From NCBI GenBank assembly GCA_947458335.1, contig CANGYW010000002.1, positions 1 through 41,436 on the forward strand: 41,436 bases of DNA. The letters run 5' to 3'. A program made the translations under genes and the position numbers. The DNA is from Chitinophagaceae bacterium. GTDB lineage: Bacteria > Bacteroidota > Bacteroidia > Chitinophagales > Chitinophagaceae. This document shows positions 28,863 to 38,680 of the stretch, piece after piece. Each line of letters begins with the position of its first letter. The first letter of the stretch is position 1. The notes under the pieces were generated by a model. It was not told the DNA's origin, did not search any database, and was given only the letters and a program-made list of their open reading frames with translations.

Positions 28863-29777
28863 CTATTGTTCGAAGATCGTTATAAGAGAGGCAAGCTTTT
28901 GCTTTAGCTCATTTCGGGGAACGATAAAATCCAAGAAACCGTGCTCCAGAATAAATTCGGAACGCTGGAATCCTTCGGGCAGATCTTTTTTGATAGTTTC
29001 TTTAATTACGCGAGGGCCGGCAAATCCGATAAGAGCGCCGGGTTCGGCAATATTCAGATCTCCGAGCATACCAAAGGAGGCAGAGATGCCTCCAAAGGTG
29101 GGGTCGGTAAGTAAAGAGATATAGGGGAGCTTGGCATCACTAAGTTGAGAGAGCTTTCCGCTGGTCTTGGCTAACTGCATCAGCGAGAAGGCGCTTTCCA
29201 TCATACGGGCGCCACCGCTTTTAGAGATAACGAGGTAAGGCGTCTTGTTGGCGATGCAATAGTCAACAGCCCTAGAGAATTTCTCTCCCATCACACTGCC
29301 TAACGAACCTCCGATGAATTCAAAATCCATACAAGCAACGACTAATTTTTTTCCATTCACTTCGCCCACGGCTACTCGCATGGAATCTTTAAGATCGGTC
29401 TTACTCCAAATATCTTCTAGTCTTTTTTTGTAGGGTTTTAGGTCGGTGAATCCTAAAAAGTCTTTGCTCCTAATAGAGCTGAATAACTCGGTGTATTGAT
29501 TATCATCAAAGATGATTTCAAAATAGGCATCGCTATTGATGCGATAGTGGTAGGCGCACTTTGGGCAAATATGAAAATTGTCTTTTAAGTCGTGCGAGGT
29601 ACAGATATGACCACAATCCGGGCATTTGCTCCATAGTCCCTCCGGGGTCTCCATCTTTTCGGAAGTGCGCGTATTGATCCCCTTTTTTATTCGCTTAAAC
29701 CAACTACTGCGAGGCTCTTCTGCGGAGGAGCCCTCACCCGTGAGGTTTACATCGAGGTCTTCAATTTTTTTAGCCAT
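28863..29777 (-). CDS. accD: Acetyl-CoA carboxylase carboxyltransferase subunit beta
   Basis: Zinc ribbon CPDCGHICTSHDLKDNFHICPKC, then YCIANKTPYLVISKSGGARMMESAFSLMQLAKTS and LIGFAGPRVIKETI. Confidence 0.95.
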   Translation of the reverse strand: MAKKIEDLDVNLTGEGSSAEEPRSSWFKRIKKGINTRTSEKMETPEGLWSKCPDCGHICTSHDLKDNFHICPKCAYHYRINSDAYFEIIFDDNQYTELFSSIRSKDFLGFTDLKPYKKRLEDIWSKTDLKDSMRVAVGEVNGKKLVVACMDFEFIGGSLGSVMGEKFSRAVDYCIANKTPYLVISKSGGARMMESAFSLMQLAKTSGKLSQLSDAKLPYISLLTDPTFGGISASFGMLGDLNIAEPGALIGFAGPRVIKETIKKDLPEGFQRSEFILEHGFLDFIVPRNELKQKLASLITIFEQ

Positions 29778-29793
29778 ATCCTTTCTTGTACAA

Positions 29794-29801
29794 CAAATAT
29801 A
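29794..29801 (-). promoter_or_regulatory. TATATTTG, candidate -7 element for accD
   Basis: Reverse complement of caaatata, 16 nt upstream of ATG 29777. Confidence 0.5.
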
Positions 29802-29839
29802 GGAAAGCCTTGCTTTTGCGCTTAGCGACCCCTGGTTCT

Positions 29840-31561
29840 TTAAAAACCTTTGGTCTTCTTAGCGGGTATTGCCGCCGGTTTAGGGCCTGGTTTTACAGGG
29901 CTTGCCGGAAGCTTTCTTTCACCTTTAATAGTAGCGGCTAGCTTTACGGCTTCGTATGCATTGACAATACCGCCTGTTTTACAAAGTTCGCTCAGCAGTA
30001 CTTTTTCTCCTGTGCCAGGATTTCGAACCGAATCTGCAAGAGCTACGGACGATTGCTCTATGACCATCTTTAGTTGTCTGGCACTAAGGGTAGGAAAGTA
30101 TTCTAGCAGTAAGGCAGCGACGCCTGCCACCACTGGAGAAGCCATGCTGGTTCCCTGTAAAAACTGGTAGCTATTTCCACCGGGTACAGGGGCGTAGATC
30201 TTTACGCCGGGTGCAAACACATCTACCTCATTTTTTCCGTAATTAGAAAAAGAGGCCGTAAAGCCGCCAGTGCTGGGATCGCCACTGGCTCCCACCGTAA
30301 TCCAGTTTTCGGCCCTTTCTCCTTCGATCGGTAAGGGGGCAGGGTAGTTGAAGGTAGTATCTAGGTTCTTGGCGTCATTACCGGCCGCATGTACCAGAAG
30401 AACTCCCTTTTGCGCAGCGTACGCTACGGCTTCATCCACCCATTTTTTCTCTGGCGAATAGCCCTTGCCAAAGCTCATGTTGATGATTTGCGCTCCGTTA
30501 TCGACGGCATAGCGTATGGCTAACGCAATATCTTTATCGTGCTCATCTCCATCGGGCACTGCACGCAGAGTCATGATTTTTACATTGTCGGCTACACCAT
30601 CACTGCCTTTGTTATTATTACGACTGGCTGCTATAATCCCAGATACGTGTGTTCCGTGCAAAGCCGATTTAGCGGTGGCCATGATATCATTATTGCCGTA
30701 GTAACGATCACTAAAGTCTTGGTAGTTGTCCTTTACGATATCACCTCTATAATTTTCGGGAGCTTTATTGCCGGCTTCTTCTTTTTGTTCCATGGAACGG
30801 ATATAGTCGCCGAACTCTTGTAGAAATTCAATATTGCTGGTCTCGAGTGCATCGTTGTTGAACATCAGATTGTAGAGGGCAGAGCGGGCTTTTTTTACAT
30901 CGCTTTGCTCTGGCTTATAATCGGATAGGTCTTTGCCTTTAAAAGTGTCCCTTCCAAGTGATTTTCGAAGCAGGCTGTCACTTTTAAGTAAATTGTTGTA
31001 AGCTCTTTTCATCATAAGCATTTCGGCGCCATTACCCTTCTTTTCGCCGGTAATTTCCTGTTTTGAGCGAACCCACATATTGTACAAGTAGAAACTTTCT
31101 TTGTTGAATTTAACCACCAGGGGATCTATGTTCTCATATTCACTCTTAAAGCGGTGGTATACCCGGGCTGCTTCGTATGAGTCTTTTTCAACGTTGCGTC
31201 CGTCTTTTCCACCCAGAAAATTCCACCCGTGTATGTCGTCGATGTAGCCATTCTTGTCATCATCTTTTCCATTGCCCGGAATCTCTTTTAGATTTGTCCA
31301 TAGCACGTTGCGCAGATCTTCGTGGAGCGTGTCTATGCCTGAGTCGATCACAGCTACTACTACCGGCTGGCTTTTTCGTTGTTGACCTTTTAAAAAGGCA
31401 TACGCTTTTTCGAGACTAATGCCTGCATAGCCGCTATCTTGTCTGTCTTGTAAGTGCCACCCCTGGGGAATTTCTTTTTTGGGGGTCTCTATAGATGTTT
31501 GTGCGAACAGAGACAAAGAACAGAGAAGAAATAAAATGCTAGAGAAAAAGTATTTTTTCAT
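29840..31561 (-). CDS. S8 family subtilisin-like serine peptidase, secreted
   Basis: Signal peptide MKKYFFSSILFLLCSLSLFAQ; catalytic motifs VAVIDSGID, HGTHVSGIIAA, GTSMASPVVAGVAAL. Confidence 0.94.
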   Translation of the reverse strand: MKKYFFSSILFLLCSLSLFAQTSIETPKKEIPQGWHLQDRQDSGYAGISLEKAYAFLKGQQRKSQPVVVAVIDSGIDTLHEDLRNVLWTNLKEIPGNGKDDDKNGYIDDIHGWNFLGGKDGRNVEKDSYEAARVYHRFKSEYENIDPLVVKFNKESFYLYNMWVRSKQEITGEKKGNGAEMLMMKRAYNNLLKSDSLLRKSLGRDTFKGKDLSDYKPEQSDVKKARSALYNLMFNNDALETSNIEFLQEFGDYIRSMEQKEEAGNKAPENYRGDIVKDNYQDFSDRYYGNNDIMATAKSALHGTHVSGIIAASRNNNKGSDGVADNVKIMTLRAVPDGDEHDKDIALAIRYAVDNGAQIINMSFGKGYSPEKKWVDEAVAYAAQKGVLLVHAAGNDAKNLDTTFNYPAPLPIEGERAENWITVGASGDPSTGGFTASFSNYGKNEVDVFAPGVKIYAPVPGGNSYQFLQGTSMASPVVAGVAALLLEYFPTLSARQLKMVIEQSSVALADSVRNPGTGEKVLLSELCKTGGIVNAYEAVKLAATIKGERKLPASPVKPGPKPAAIPAKKTKGF

Positions 31562-31572
31562 GTTTATCGGTA

Positions 31573-33096
31573 TTAAATATCAAATTTTATGCCTTGTGCC
31601 AGAGGTAGGGATTGACTAAAGTTGATGGTATTGGTTTGTCTGCGCATATAAGCCTTCCAGGCGTCGCTTCCACTTTCGCGACCACCGCCAGTTTCTTTTT
31701 CTCCTCCAAAAGCGCCGCCAATTTCTGCTCCGCTTGTGCCAATGTTGACATTCGCTATCCCGCAGTCACTTCCACGTGCAGACAAGAATTGTTCTGCTTC
31801 GCGTAGGTTCAATGTCATGATAGCCGAGGATAATCCTTGCGGTACCTCATTTTGTATGGCAATGGCTTGATCGATGTCTTTGTAAGAGAGTAGATATAAT
31901 ATGGGAGCAAAGGTTTCTTCTTGCACGATTTGATAGTGTGGCTTGGCCTCGGCGATACAGGGCCTTACATAGCAGCCGCTTTCGTAGCCTATGCCGCTAA
32001 GCACTTCGCCCTCGACCACAAATTGACCGCCCTCTTTTTTGCAAGCTTCTATGGCAGCCGAATAGCGTTTCACCGCATCCGAATCTATTAATGGGCCAAC
32101 GTGATTCTCTTGATCGAGCGGATTGCCTATTCGCAATTGACCATAAGCAGCTTTTAATTTTTGCTTGACAGTCTCGTATAACGATTCGTGAACAATAAGT
32201 CTGCGGGTTGTGGTACAACGCTGTCCAGCTGTTCCTACCGCTCCAAATACAGCTCCTCTAATAGCTATATCAAGATCTGCGTGGGGTGTAATAATAATCG
32301 CGTTATTTCCTCCTAACTCCAGCAGCGTCTTTCCTAATCGTTGTCCAACCACGGCAGCCACTTTTTTTCCCATGGCCGTAGATCCGGTAGCAGAAACAAG
32401 CGGAACACGTGTATCGAGGGCCAACCATTCACCTACTTCCCGGCCGCCGATCACCAGACTGCATACACCCTCATCGACCTTATTATCTCGTAGCACTGAG
32501 GCAATGATATGATGACAGGCCAGTGCGCAAAAAGGCGTCTTCTCGGAGGGCTTCCAAACACAAACATCGCCGCAAACCAATGCAATCATGGCATTCCAGC
32601 TCCATACGGCTGTTGGAAAATTAAAGGCTGAAATAATTCCCACTACACCAAGGGGGTGATATTGCTCGTACATCCGATGGCCAGGTCTTTCGCTATGCAT
32701 GGTAAGGCCGTACAATTGCCTGGAAAGTCCCACCGCAAAGTCACAGATATCGATCATCTCTTGCACTTCGCCCAGGCCTTCTTGCAGGCTTTTGCCCATT
32801 TCGTAAGACACTAATTCGCCAAGGGCAGTTTTATTTTTTCGAAAGGCTTCTCCCATTTGTCTGACGATCTCTCCGCGTTGTGGAGCGGGTAGCATTCGCC
32901 AGTTAACAAAAGCCTGCTGCGCTTTTTTTAGTACGGCATCATACTCGTTACGAGATGCGCTGCTTACCTCCCCCAATTTTTTTCCATCGACGGGTGAGTA
33001 CGAATCGAAAGTAGGGCCAGTACCCTGTAACCAGGTGGTACCTGTACAAATGCCGGGTGCAACGCCCGATGCGGGAATCCAAGTAGAAAAATTCAT
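31573..33096 (-). CDS. Aldehyde dehydrogenase (ALDH7 / aminoadipate-semialdehyde-dehydrogenase-like)
   Basis: GVVGIISAFNFPTAVWSWNAMIALVCGDVCVWKPSEKTP, LELGGNNAIII, GTAGQRCTTTRRLIVHES. Confidence 0.9.
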   Translation of the reverse strand: MNFSTWIPASGVAPGICTGTTWLQGTGPTFDSYSPVDGKKLGEVSSASRNEYDAVLKKAQQAFVNWRMLPAPQRGEIVRQMGEAFRKNKTALGELVSYEMGKSLQEGLGEVQEMIDICDFAVGLSRQLYGLTMHSERPGHRMYEQYHPLGVVGIISAFNFPTAVWSWNAMIALVCGDVCVWKPSEKTPFCALACHHIIASVLRDNKVDEGVCSLVIGGREVGEWLALDTRVPLVSATGSTAMGKKVAAVVGQRLGKTLLELGGNNAIIITPHADLDIAIRGAVFGAVGTAGQRCTTTRRLIVHESLYETVKQKLKAAYGQLRIGNPLDQENHVGPLIDSDAVKRYSAAIEACKKEGGQFVVEGEVLSGIGYESGCYVRPCIAEAKPHYQIVQEETFAPILYLLSYKDIDQAIAIQNEVPQGLSSAIMTLNLREAEQFLSARGSDCGIANVNIGTSGAEIGGAFGGEKETGGGRESGSDAWKAYMRRQTNTINFSQSLPLAQGIKFDI

Positions 33097-33171
33097 ATGT
33101 AAACAATTGAGTCGGTAAAGTTATTTGATTTCTATTGATATCGACAGGCTAGCCAGTGCATTGATGTTCTC

Positions 33172-34164
33172 CTATTTTTTGTTAAACCAGGGCAACAGTA
33201 AAAAACTTAGAAAACCTGTTACCACAGTAACACCGGTCTGAGCCAGCCAAAGCAACCAGCCGAATGCTAACGCTATGCCATAGGGGAGTCCGTATAATTG
33301 CATTGACTTTTCTAGCAAAAATGCATAGGCGCCAATTCCGCCGGGCGAAGCGATCATACCTACGCTGCCCGCAGACAGAATGGTCAGGGCTTCTTTAAGG
33401 CCATAATGAGCTGTTTCTGAAAAGGCAAAAAAACCAACATAGCCTGCCAGCAGATACAACGCCCAAATGCACACACTCAAAAAAACAAATAAAGCGCGTT
33501 GCTGTAGTGCCGCAATAGATGATACGCCCGCATAAACACGTCCTAGCAAAATAGTGATCTGTTGTTGCAGTTGAAGTAGTGTAGCCTTTTTGAAAGCTAG
33601 CCAATAAATAAGAAAAAGTCCCAATGCACCAACAACTAATAGTAGGGTAGTTAAAGAGGGAGAGCTGCTTGCCGTATTGCCAGCGTTCGGGAAGAAAGTT
33701 TCGATTAATTGACTGTACAGGCCAGGCTGTAAGCCTAATGTAAGTGCAAAGACCAGTAGTAAGCTCAAGGCATCGATGATGCGTTCGGTAATGATGGTGC
33801 CGATCAGTTGCTCCGCAGGAATCTTTTCGTATCGGGCTAGTAGCGTGCACTTGGCCAGCTCGCCCAACCGGGGTACACCCAGGTTAATAAAGTATCCCAT
33901 AAGCACGGCAAAAAAAGTGTTGACCACAGAAGGTCTGTGGCCCAGCGGTCTCATTAACAGGCGCCAACGTAAGGCGCGCAGGTAATGACTAAATACCAGC
34001 ATAAAAAAGACAGGCACAATCAGCCATTGGCGAGCGCGAGACAGGGCATCTTTAATCTGTTGTAGGTTATTCTTATCTAAATTCTTAAGCGATAACCAGG
34101 CAAAGAAAAGTCCCAAACCAAGAAAAAATATATATTGTATGATGATTTTGAATCGATTAGACAT
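33172..34164 (-). CDS. Lysylphosphatidylglycerol synthase TM-domain / UPF0104-type multi-pass membrane protein
   Basis: 330 aa polytopic; LRALRWRLLMRPLGHRPSVVNTFFAVLMGYFINLGVPRLGELAKCTLLARYEKIPAEQLIGTIITERIIDALSLL is typical. Confidence 0.88.
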   Translation of the reverse strand: MSNRFKIIIQYIFFLGLGLFFAWLSLKNLDKNNLQQIKDALSRARQWLIVPVFFMLVFSHYLRALRWRLLMRPLGHRPSVVNTFFAVLMGYFINLGVPRLGELAKCTLLARYEKIPAEQLIGTIITERIIDALSLLLVFALTLGLQPGLYSQLIETFFPNAGNTASSSPSLTTLLLVVGALGLFLIYWLAFKKATLLQLQQQITILLGRVYAGVSSIAALQQRALFVFLSVCIWALYLLAGYVGFFAFSETAHYGLKEALTILSAGSVGMIASPGGIGAYAFLLEKSMQLYGLPYGIALAFGWLLWLAQTGVTVVTGFLSFLLLPWFNKK

Positions 34165-34177
34165 TTCGCTGGTTAAA

Positions 34178-34208
34178 TTGTAAAGATCCCCCTAATTTGT
34201 TAACTTTG
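34178..34208 (+). promoter_or_regulatory. TTG-N20-TAACTTTG promoter for the GT5-like gene
   Basis: TTG 34178-34180, TAACTTTG 34201-34208, 8 nt before ATG 34217. Confidence 0.6.
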
Positions 34209-34216
34209 CAGCCCCT

Positions 34217-35032
34217 ATGGCTCCCAAAAAGCGTATCCTGTTCATTGCCAACGAAATGTCTCCGTACCTCGAGCTTACTGAGTTTTCGGAGATCGTTAAC
34301 AAGTTGGCCATCAAGGCAAACGAGAACAACTTTGAGGTTCGTTGTATTATGCCTCGTTTTGGGGTCATCAACGAAAGAAGACATCGTCTCCACGAGGTGG
34401 TTCGTCTGTCGGGAATCAATGTTTCGGTCGATAACGACGACATGCCTCTGCAGATCAAAGTGGCCTCATTGCCCAGTGCCCGCTTACAGGTCTACTTTTT
34501 AGATAACGAAGAGCTATTTCGTCGCAAGTTCGTCTTTCATGACGAAAATGAAAAATGGTTTGATGATAACGACCTGCGTACCGTTTTCTTTTGTAAAGGC
34601 GCACTTGAAACCGTTAAAAAGTTTGGCTGGCCTCCCGATGTAATTCATTGCAGTGGATGGATGACGGGCCTTATTCCGGCCTATTTAAAAACACTGTATA
34701 GAAAAGAACCTGTTTTTGCGCACAGTAAGGTCATCTATACTATTGGATCCAATACATTCAAAGAGAAGCTAGGTGCTGGCTTTGTAAAAAAAGCGCTCAT
34801 TCATGCAACTCTTAAAGAAAAAGACCTTGAAGTTTTTAAGGAGGGTACTAACACGGCTCTTTTTAGAGGTGCGGCCAGCTATGCCGATGCCATCACGTTC
34901 GGTGCCGATAAAATCGATAAAAAGTTAGTAGAAGAGTTTTCTAAGGTAAAAGGTAAGAAAACACTGCCTTTTCAACCCGAAGGAGATTTAACAGACTATT
35001 TACAACTCTATAACGACCTTGCGACGAAGTAA
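34217..35032 (+). CDS. Short glycogen/starch synthase-like protein (GT5 N-terminal-half-like)
   Basis: 271 aa; KKRILFIANEMSPYLELTEFSEIVNKLAIKANENNFEVRCIMPRFG and PPDVIHCSGWMTGLIPAYLKTLY resemble the GT5 catalytic N-terminal domain; no C-terminal GT-B domain present. Confidence 0.82.
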   Translation: MAPKKRILFIANEMSPYLELTEFSEIVNKLAIKANENNFEVRCIMPRFGVINERRHRLHEVVRLSGINVSVDNDDMPLQIKVASLPSARLQVYFLDNEELFRRKFVFHDENEKWFDDNDLRTVFFCKGALETVKKFGWPPDVIHCSGWMTGLIPAYLKTLYRKEPVFAHSKVIYTIGSNTFKEKLGAGFVKKALIHATLKEKDLEVFKEGTNTALFRGAASYADAITFGADKIDKKLVEEFSKVKGKKTLPFQPEGDLTDYLQLYNDLATK

Positions 35033-36489
35033 TGCGAGTCCCTTCTTTGTTTTCATTGCGCAGGAATACCACAATTTTACGGCCTTTGGCCGTTGCCCTT
35101 ATTCTGTTTGGGTTAACCGGCTGTACCAAGATCAATAATCCTACCGAATTGGGGGGAGATGTCTTACCTGCCATCGACAATATTCGCACCTTTCAAACCT
35201 TTTTGGAGACACGTACCGACAATGCGCTCTTCGTGGACTCGAATAAAGTGTTTTATTCTGATGATATGGCCCTGGGGCATATTGATGATGATCGCGAATT
35301 CGGCAAGACGCATGCAGATGCCTATTTCAATATCCTTCCCATTTCGCCCATGTTTTATCCATTTTACCGAAAGGATTCCATTGTTGGTATCGATTCGGTA
35401 ATCCTGTCACTTTCTTACAAAGGGTACTACGGAGATAGCAATAGCCTTCAAACCTTACGGGTATTCGAAATAAGTCAACAAGCTGGTTTTAGTGATACCA
35501 CCCTTTACAAGTATAACCAATCTGATTTTGCTATTAGCGGAGCTGAGCTAGGTTCCAAGACCTACCAGATGAAGAAATTAAACGATAGCGTTACGTTTAT
35601 CCGTAAAAGGGATACCTCTAAGATCGCCGGCGTTATACGTATTCCTCTTGCTTCGCAGCTTGGCACCCGATTTGCAGGCTACGATACTACCTCAACTGCC
35701 AATGGGGCATACAGAAGTGATTCTATGTTCTTGTCGTTGTTTCGCGGTCTTGCCATCAAAGCTGATAACAGCGGCAATGCTTTAACCTATTTTTCTCCCT
35801 CCGATATCAAGACCAAACTAATCGTGTATTACAGGGTACGAAAAAATGGTACCATCGATACGACGCTAACCGAGTTCTATCACTCCAAGGGAGGGCAGGC
35901 TAATTTGGTCAAAAGGACACCGCAAGGAGCCTTCTCGCAATATTTGGCTAATAACCAGCCCAACGATGATAAGGTCTATTTGCAATCAAGTCCCGGTTCT
36001 TACGCGACTATACAGATTCCCGGACTGGATACCCTTCAAAACGCCGTTATTCACCGAGCTGAATTAATCGTGACCCCGCTGGAAACGCAGCAGCAGTCTT
36101 ATTTTTTCTTCCCTAAAGCCCTCTTTCTAGATCGAATTAATGCTCGTGGAGATACGGCCAGCCTCTTTGATTTTGACATGAGTCCCAGAGATAACTTCAG
36201 CTCCTTTAGCTATGACTATGCTCGATTTGGAGGGTTGCTGCTAAGGGATAGTACGTATAAGTTCGATATTACCCGTTACGTGCAACGCATCGTGACCAAT
36301 GACTCCACAAACTTTACGCTTCGTATTCAGGCTCCTCTTAGGACCTTTGCATATTCATCACAGTTTAGGCGGGTAAGCCAACTTGCGATCTCCGACCAGG
36401 TTGCTTATGGTCGAATCGTCATTGCCGGCGGTAACTTTATCAATCCTGCCAAAAGACTTCGTTTGCGGATAGTCTATTCCAAGTTATAA
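35032..36489 (+). CDS. DUF4270-family lipoprotein
   Basis: Lipobox-like ALILFGLTGC followed by TKINNPTELGGDVLPAIDNIRTFQTFLETRTDNALFVDSNKVFYSDDMALGHIDDDREFGKTHADAYFNILP, as in DUF4270 proteins. Confidence 0.85.
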   Translation: MRVPSLFSLRRNTTILRPLAVALILFGLTGCTKINNPTELGGDVLPAIDNIRTFQTFLETRTDNALFVDSNKVFYSDDMALGHIDDDREFGKTHADAYFNILPISPMFYPFYRKDSIVGIDSVILSLSYKGYYGDSNSLQTLRVFEISQQAGFSDTTLYKYNQSDFAISGAELGSKTYQMKKLNDSVTFIRKRDTSKIAGVIRIPLASQLGTRFAGYDTTSTANGAYRSDSMFLSLFRGLAIKADNSGNALTYFSPSDIKTKLIVYYRVRKNGTIDTTLTEFYHSKGGQANLVKRTPQGAFSQYLANNQPNDDKVYLQSSPGSYATIQIPGLDTLQNAVIHRAELIVTPLETQQQSYFFFPKALFLDRINARGDTASLFDFDMSPRDNFSSFSYDYARFGGLLLRDSTYKFDITRYVQRIVTNDSTNFTLRIQAPLRTFAYSSQFRRVSQLAISDQVAYGRIVIAGGNFINPAKRLRLRIVYSKL

Positions 36490-36528
36490 TTAAGGGTTCC
36501 TCATTCTTTTTTTTAATGGGGCTAACCC

Positions 36529-36536
36529 TATCTTTG
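36529..36536 (+). promoter_or_regulatory. TATCTTTG, candidate -7 element for metK
   Basis: TAnnTTTG match 26 nt before ATG 36563; the track GTG start at 36536 overlaps its last base. Confidence 0.5.
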
Positions 36537-36562
36537 TGGCCCTAATCCTAAACCTGTTAATC

Positions 36563-37819
36563 ATGCCTTATTTGTTTACATCGGAGTCTGTCAGTGAAGG
36601 ACATCCCGATAAAGTAGCTGATCAGATCTCAGATGCCCTCATCGATAATTTTCTCGCCTTTGATCCACAATCCAAAGTGGCGTGCGAGACATTGGTTACT
36701 ACCGGTCAGGTTGTTTTGGCTGGCGAGGTAAAGTCAAAAGCATATCTCGATGTGCAAGAAATTGCCCGGGGTGTTATTCGCAAGATTGGGTATACAAAGA
36801 GTGAATACATGTTCGAAGCCAGCAGTTGTGGTGTGTTGTCTGCTATTCACGAGCAGTCTGCTGATATTAACCAGGGGGTAGACAGAAAGAAAAAAGAAGA
36901 CCAAGGAGCCGGTGACCAGGGAATGATGTTTGGGTATGCAACCAACGAAACGGAGCACTACATGCCTCTAGCACTCGATCTGGCACACAACCTATTGATC
37001 GAGCTGGCGGCTATTCGCAGAGAAAAAAACTCAAAAATGCCTTATTTGCGTCCTGATGCAAAGAGCCAGGTTACGCTAGAGTACGATGATAATAACCAGC
37101 CTGTTCGTATCGACGCCATCGTAATTTCTACTCAACATGATGATTTCGATCAGGAAGCCAAAATGCTTCAGCGTATTAAAAATGATGTGATTACTATTTT
37201 GATTCCTCGTATCAAGACCAAGTATAAGAAATACGCAAAGCTTTTTAATAGCGATATCAAGTATCACATTAATCCTACCGGAAAGTTCGTGATTGGAGGA
37301 CCTCACGGAGATACTGGTCTGACCGGTCGTAAAATTATCGTCGATACCTATGGCGGTAAGGGTGCGCATGGGGGTGGGGCTTTTAGCGGAAAAGATCCTT
37401 CTAAAGTGGATCGCTCCGCTGCTTACGCCACTCGTCATATTGCCAAGAATCTGGTGGCTGCCGGAGTAGCGGATGAAGTGCTCGTACAAGTCTCTTATGC
37501 CATTGGTGTAGCAAAGCCTACCAGCATCAATGTTAACACCTATGGTACCGCAAAGGTCAACTTAACTGACGGACAAATTGGAAAGATCGTCGAAGGTGTA
37601 TTTGATATGCGTCCTTACTTTATTGAGCAACGCTTAAAATTGCGTAACCCAATGTACTCCGAAACGGCCGCCTATGGCCATATGGGTCGCTCACCGCAAG
37701 TAGTCGAGAAAATATTTACGGCCCCCAATGGAAAGCAGGTAAAGCGCAAAGTAGAACTCTTTACCTGGGAAAAACTTGACTATGTTGCTAAGGTCAAAAA
37801 GGCATTTGGGCTCCGATAA
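36563..37819 (+). CDS. metK: S-adenosylmethionine synthetase
   Basis: [84 protein letters not shown]. Confidence 0.97.
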   Translation: MPYLFTSESVSEGHPDKVADQISDALIDNFLAFDPQSKVACETLVTTGQVVLAGEVKSKAYLDVQEIARGVIRKIGYTKSEYMFEASSCGVLSAIHEQSADINQGVDRKKKEDQGAGDQGMMFGYATNETEHYMPLALDLAHNLLIELAAIRREKNSKMPYLRPDAKSQVTLEYDDNNQPVRIDAIVISTQHDDFDQEAKMLQRIKNDVITILIPRIKTKYKKYAKLFNSDIKYHINPTGKFVIGGPHGDTGLTGRKIIVDTYGGKGAHGGGAFSGKDPSKVDRSAAYATRHIAKNLVAAGVADEVLVQVSYAIGVAKPTSINVNTYGTAKVNLTDGQIGKIVEGVFDMRPYFIEQRLKLRNPMYSETAAYGHMGRSPQVVEKIFTAPNGKQVKRKVELFTWEKLDYVAKVKKAFGLR

Positions 37820-37841
37820 TCAACTTTAAAAGTATTGTATT

Positions 37842-37873
37842 AAGACCTGCCAGTGGTGGCGGGTCTTTTTTTT
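37842..37873 (+). terminator. Rho-independent terminator downstream of metK
   Basis: AGACCTGCCA-GTGG-TGGCGGGTCT stem-loop (one G-T pair) followed by a T run. Confidence 0.85.
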
Positions 37874-37887
37874 CTTTTCTTTGCTAC

Positions 37888-38655
37888 GTGAAGACCTATC
37901 GAAAATCATCGCCTCGCCCTAAAAAAAATACGCTTGTCGTAGGACCCTCTGCCGTGCTGCAAGCGCTTGAGCAGGGACCCGCGCTCGATCGGATTTATCT
38001 GGATACTAAATTACAGGACGCTAACGCTGCTTCTATTCGTAAACTTGCTGCAGAGCACGGAGTTCCTGTACTTTATGTGCCGGCTGTTAAGCTTACTAAT
38101 TTTAATGCGGGCGTACATGGAGGATGCATTGCCCAAAAGTCAAGAGTACAGTATAGTGCCTTGCAAGATGTTATTTCGCAAACAGTAGAGAGCGGCGAGG
38201 CTCCGCTTTTTTTAATACTAGATGGTATAACAGACATACGTAATATTGGCGGTATAGCCCGAACTGCTTATTGCACAGGAGTGCATGCGCTAATTATTCC
38301 TGAACGAGGAGTGGGGGCTTTGCAAGAAGATGCTATTCTTACTTCCGCCGGTGCCTTAGAAAAGATTGCGGTTTGTCGTGTGCCCTCGTTATTGAAGGCG
38401 GTAGACACCTTACACTTAAATGGTATACAGGTGTTGGCGGCCGCCATGCGATCTGCTACACTTGTTTCATCGGTAGATCTTACACTGCCCATTGCCATTG
38501 TACTGGGTAGCGAGGACAAAGGCATTTATCCTGCTTTGCAAAAGCAATGCGATCTAACTTTTTCAATACCCATGCAAAACGATTTTGAGTCGCTGAATGT
38601 ATCCGTGGCTACCGGTATGATCTTATACGAAGCCATGAAGCAGCGTCTGAAATAA
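37888..38655 (+). CDS. rlmB: 23S rRNA 2'-O-ribose methyltransferase (SpoU/TrmH family, RlmB-like)
   Basis: GTG start; LFLILDGITDIRNIGGIARTAYCTGVHALIIPERG, IAIVLGSEDKGIYPALQKQCDLTFSIPMQNDFESLNVSVATGMILYE. Confidence 0.9.
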   Translation: MKTYRKSSPRPKKNTLVVGPSAVLQALEQGPALDRIYLDTKLQDANAASIRKLAAEHGVPVLYVPAVKLTNFNAGVHGGCIAQKSRVQYSALQDVISQTVESGEAPLFLILDGITDIRNIGGIARTAYCTGVHALIIPERGVGALQEDAILTSAGALEKIAVCRVPSLLKAVDTLHLNGIQVLAAAMRSATLVSSVDLTLPIAIVLGSEDKGIYPALQKQCDLTFSIPMQNDFESLNVSVATGMILYEAMKQRLK

Positions 38656-38680
38656 AAAGTCGCTTACTGTAACTAATGTC

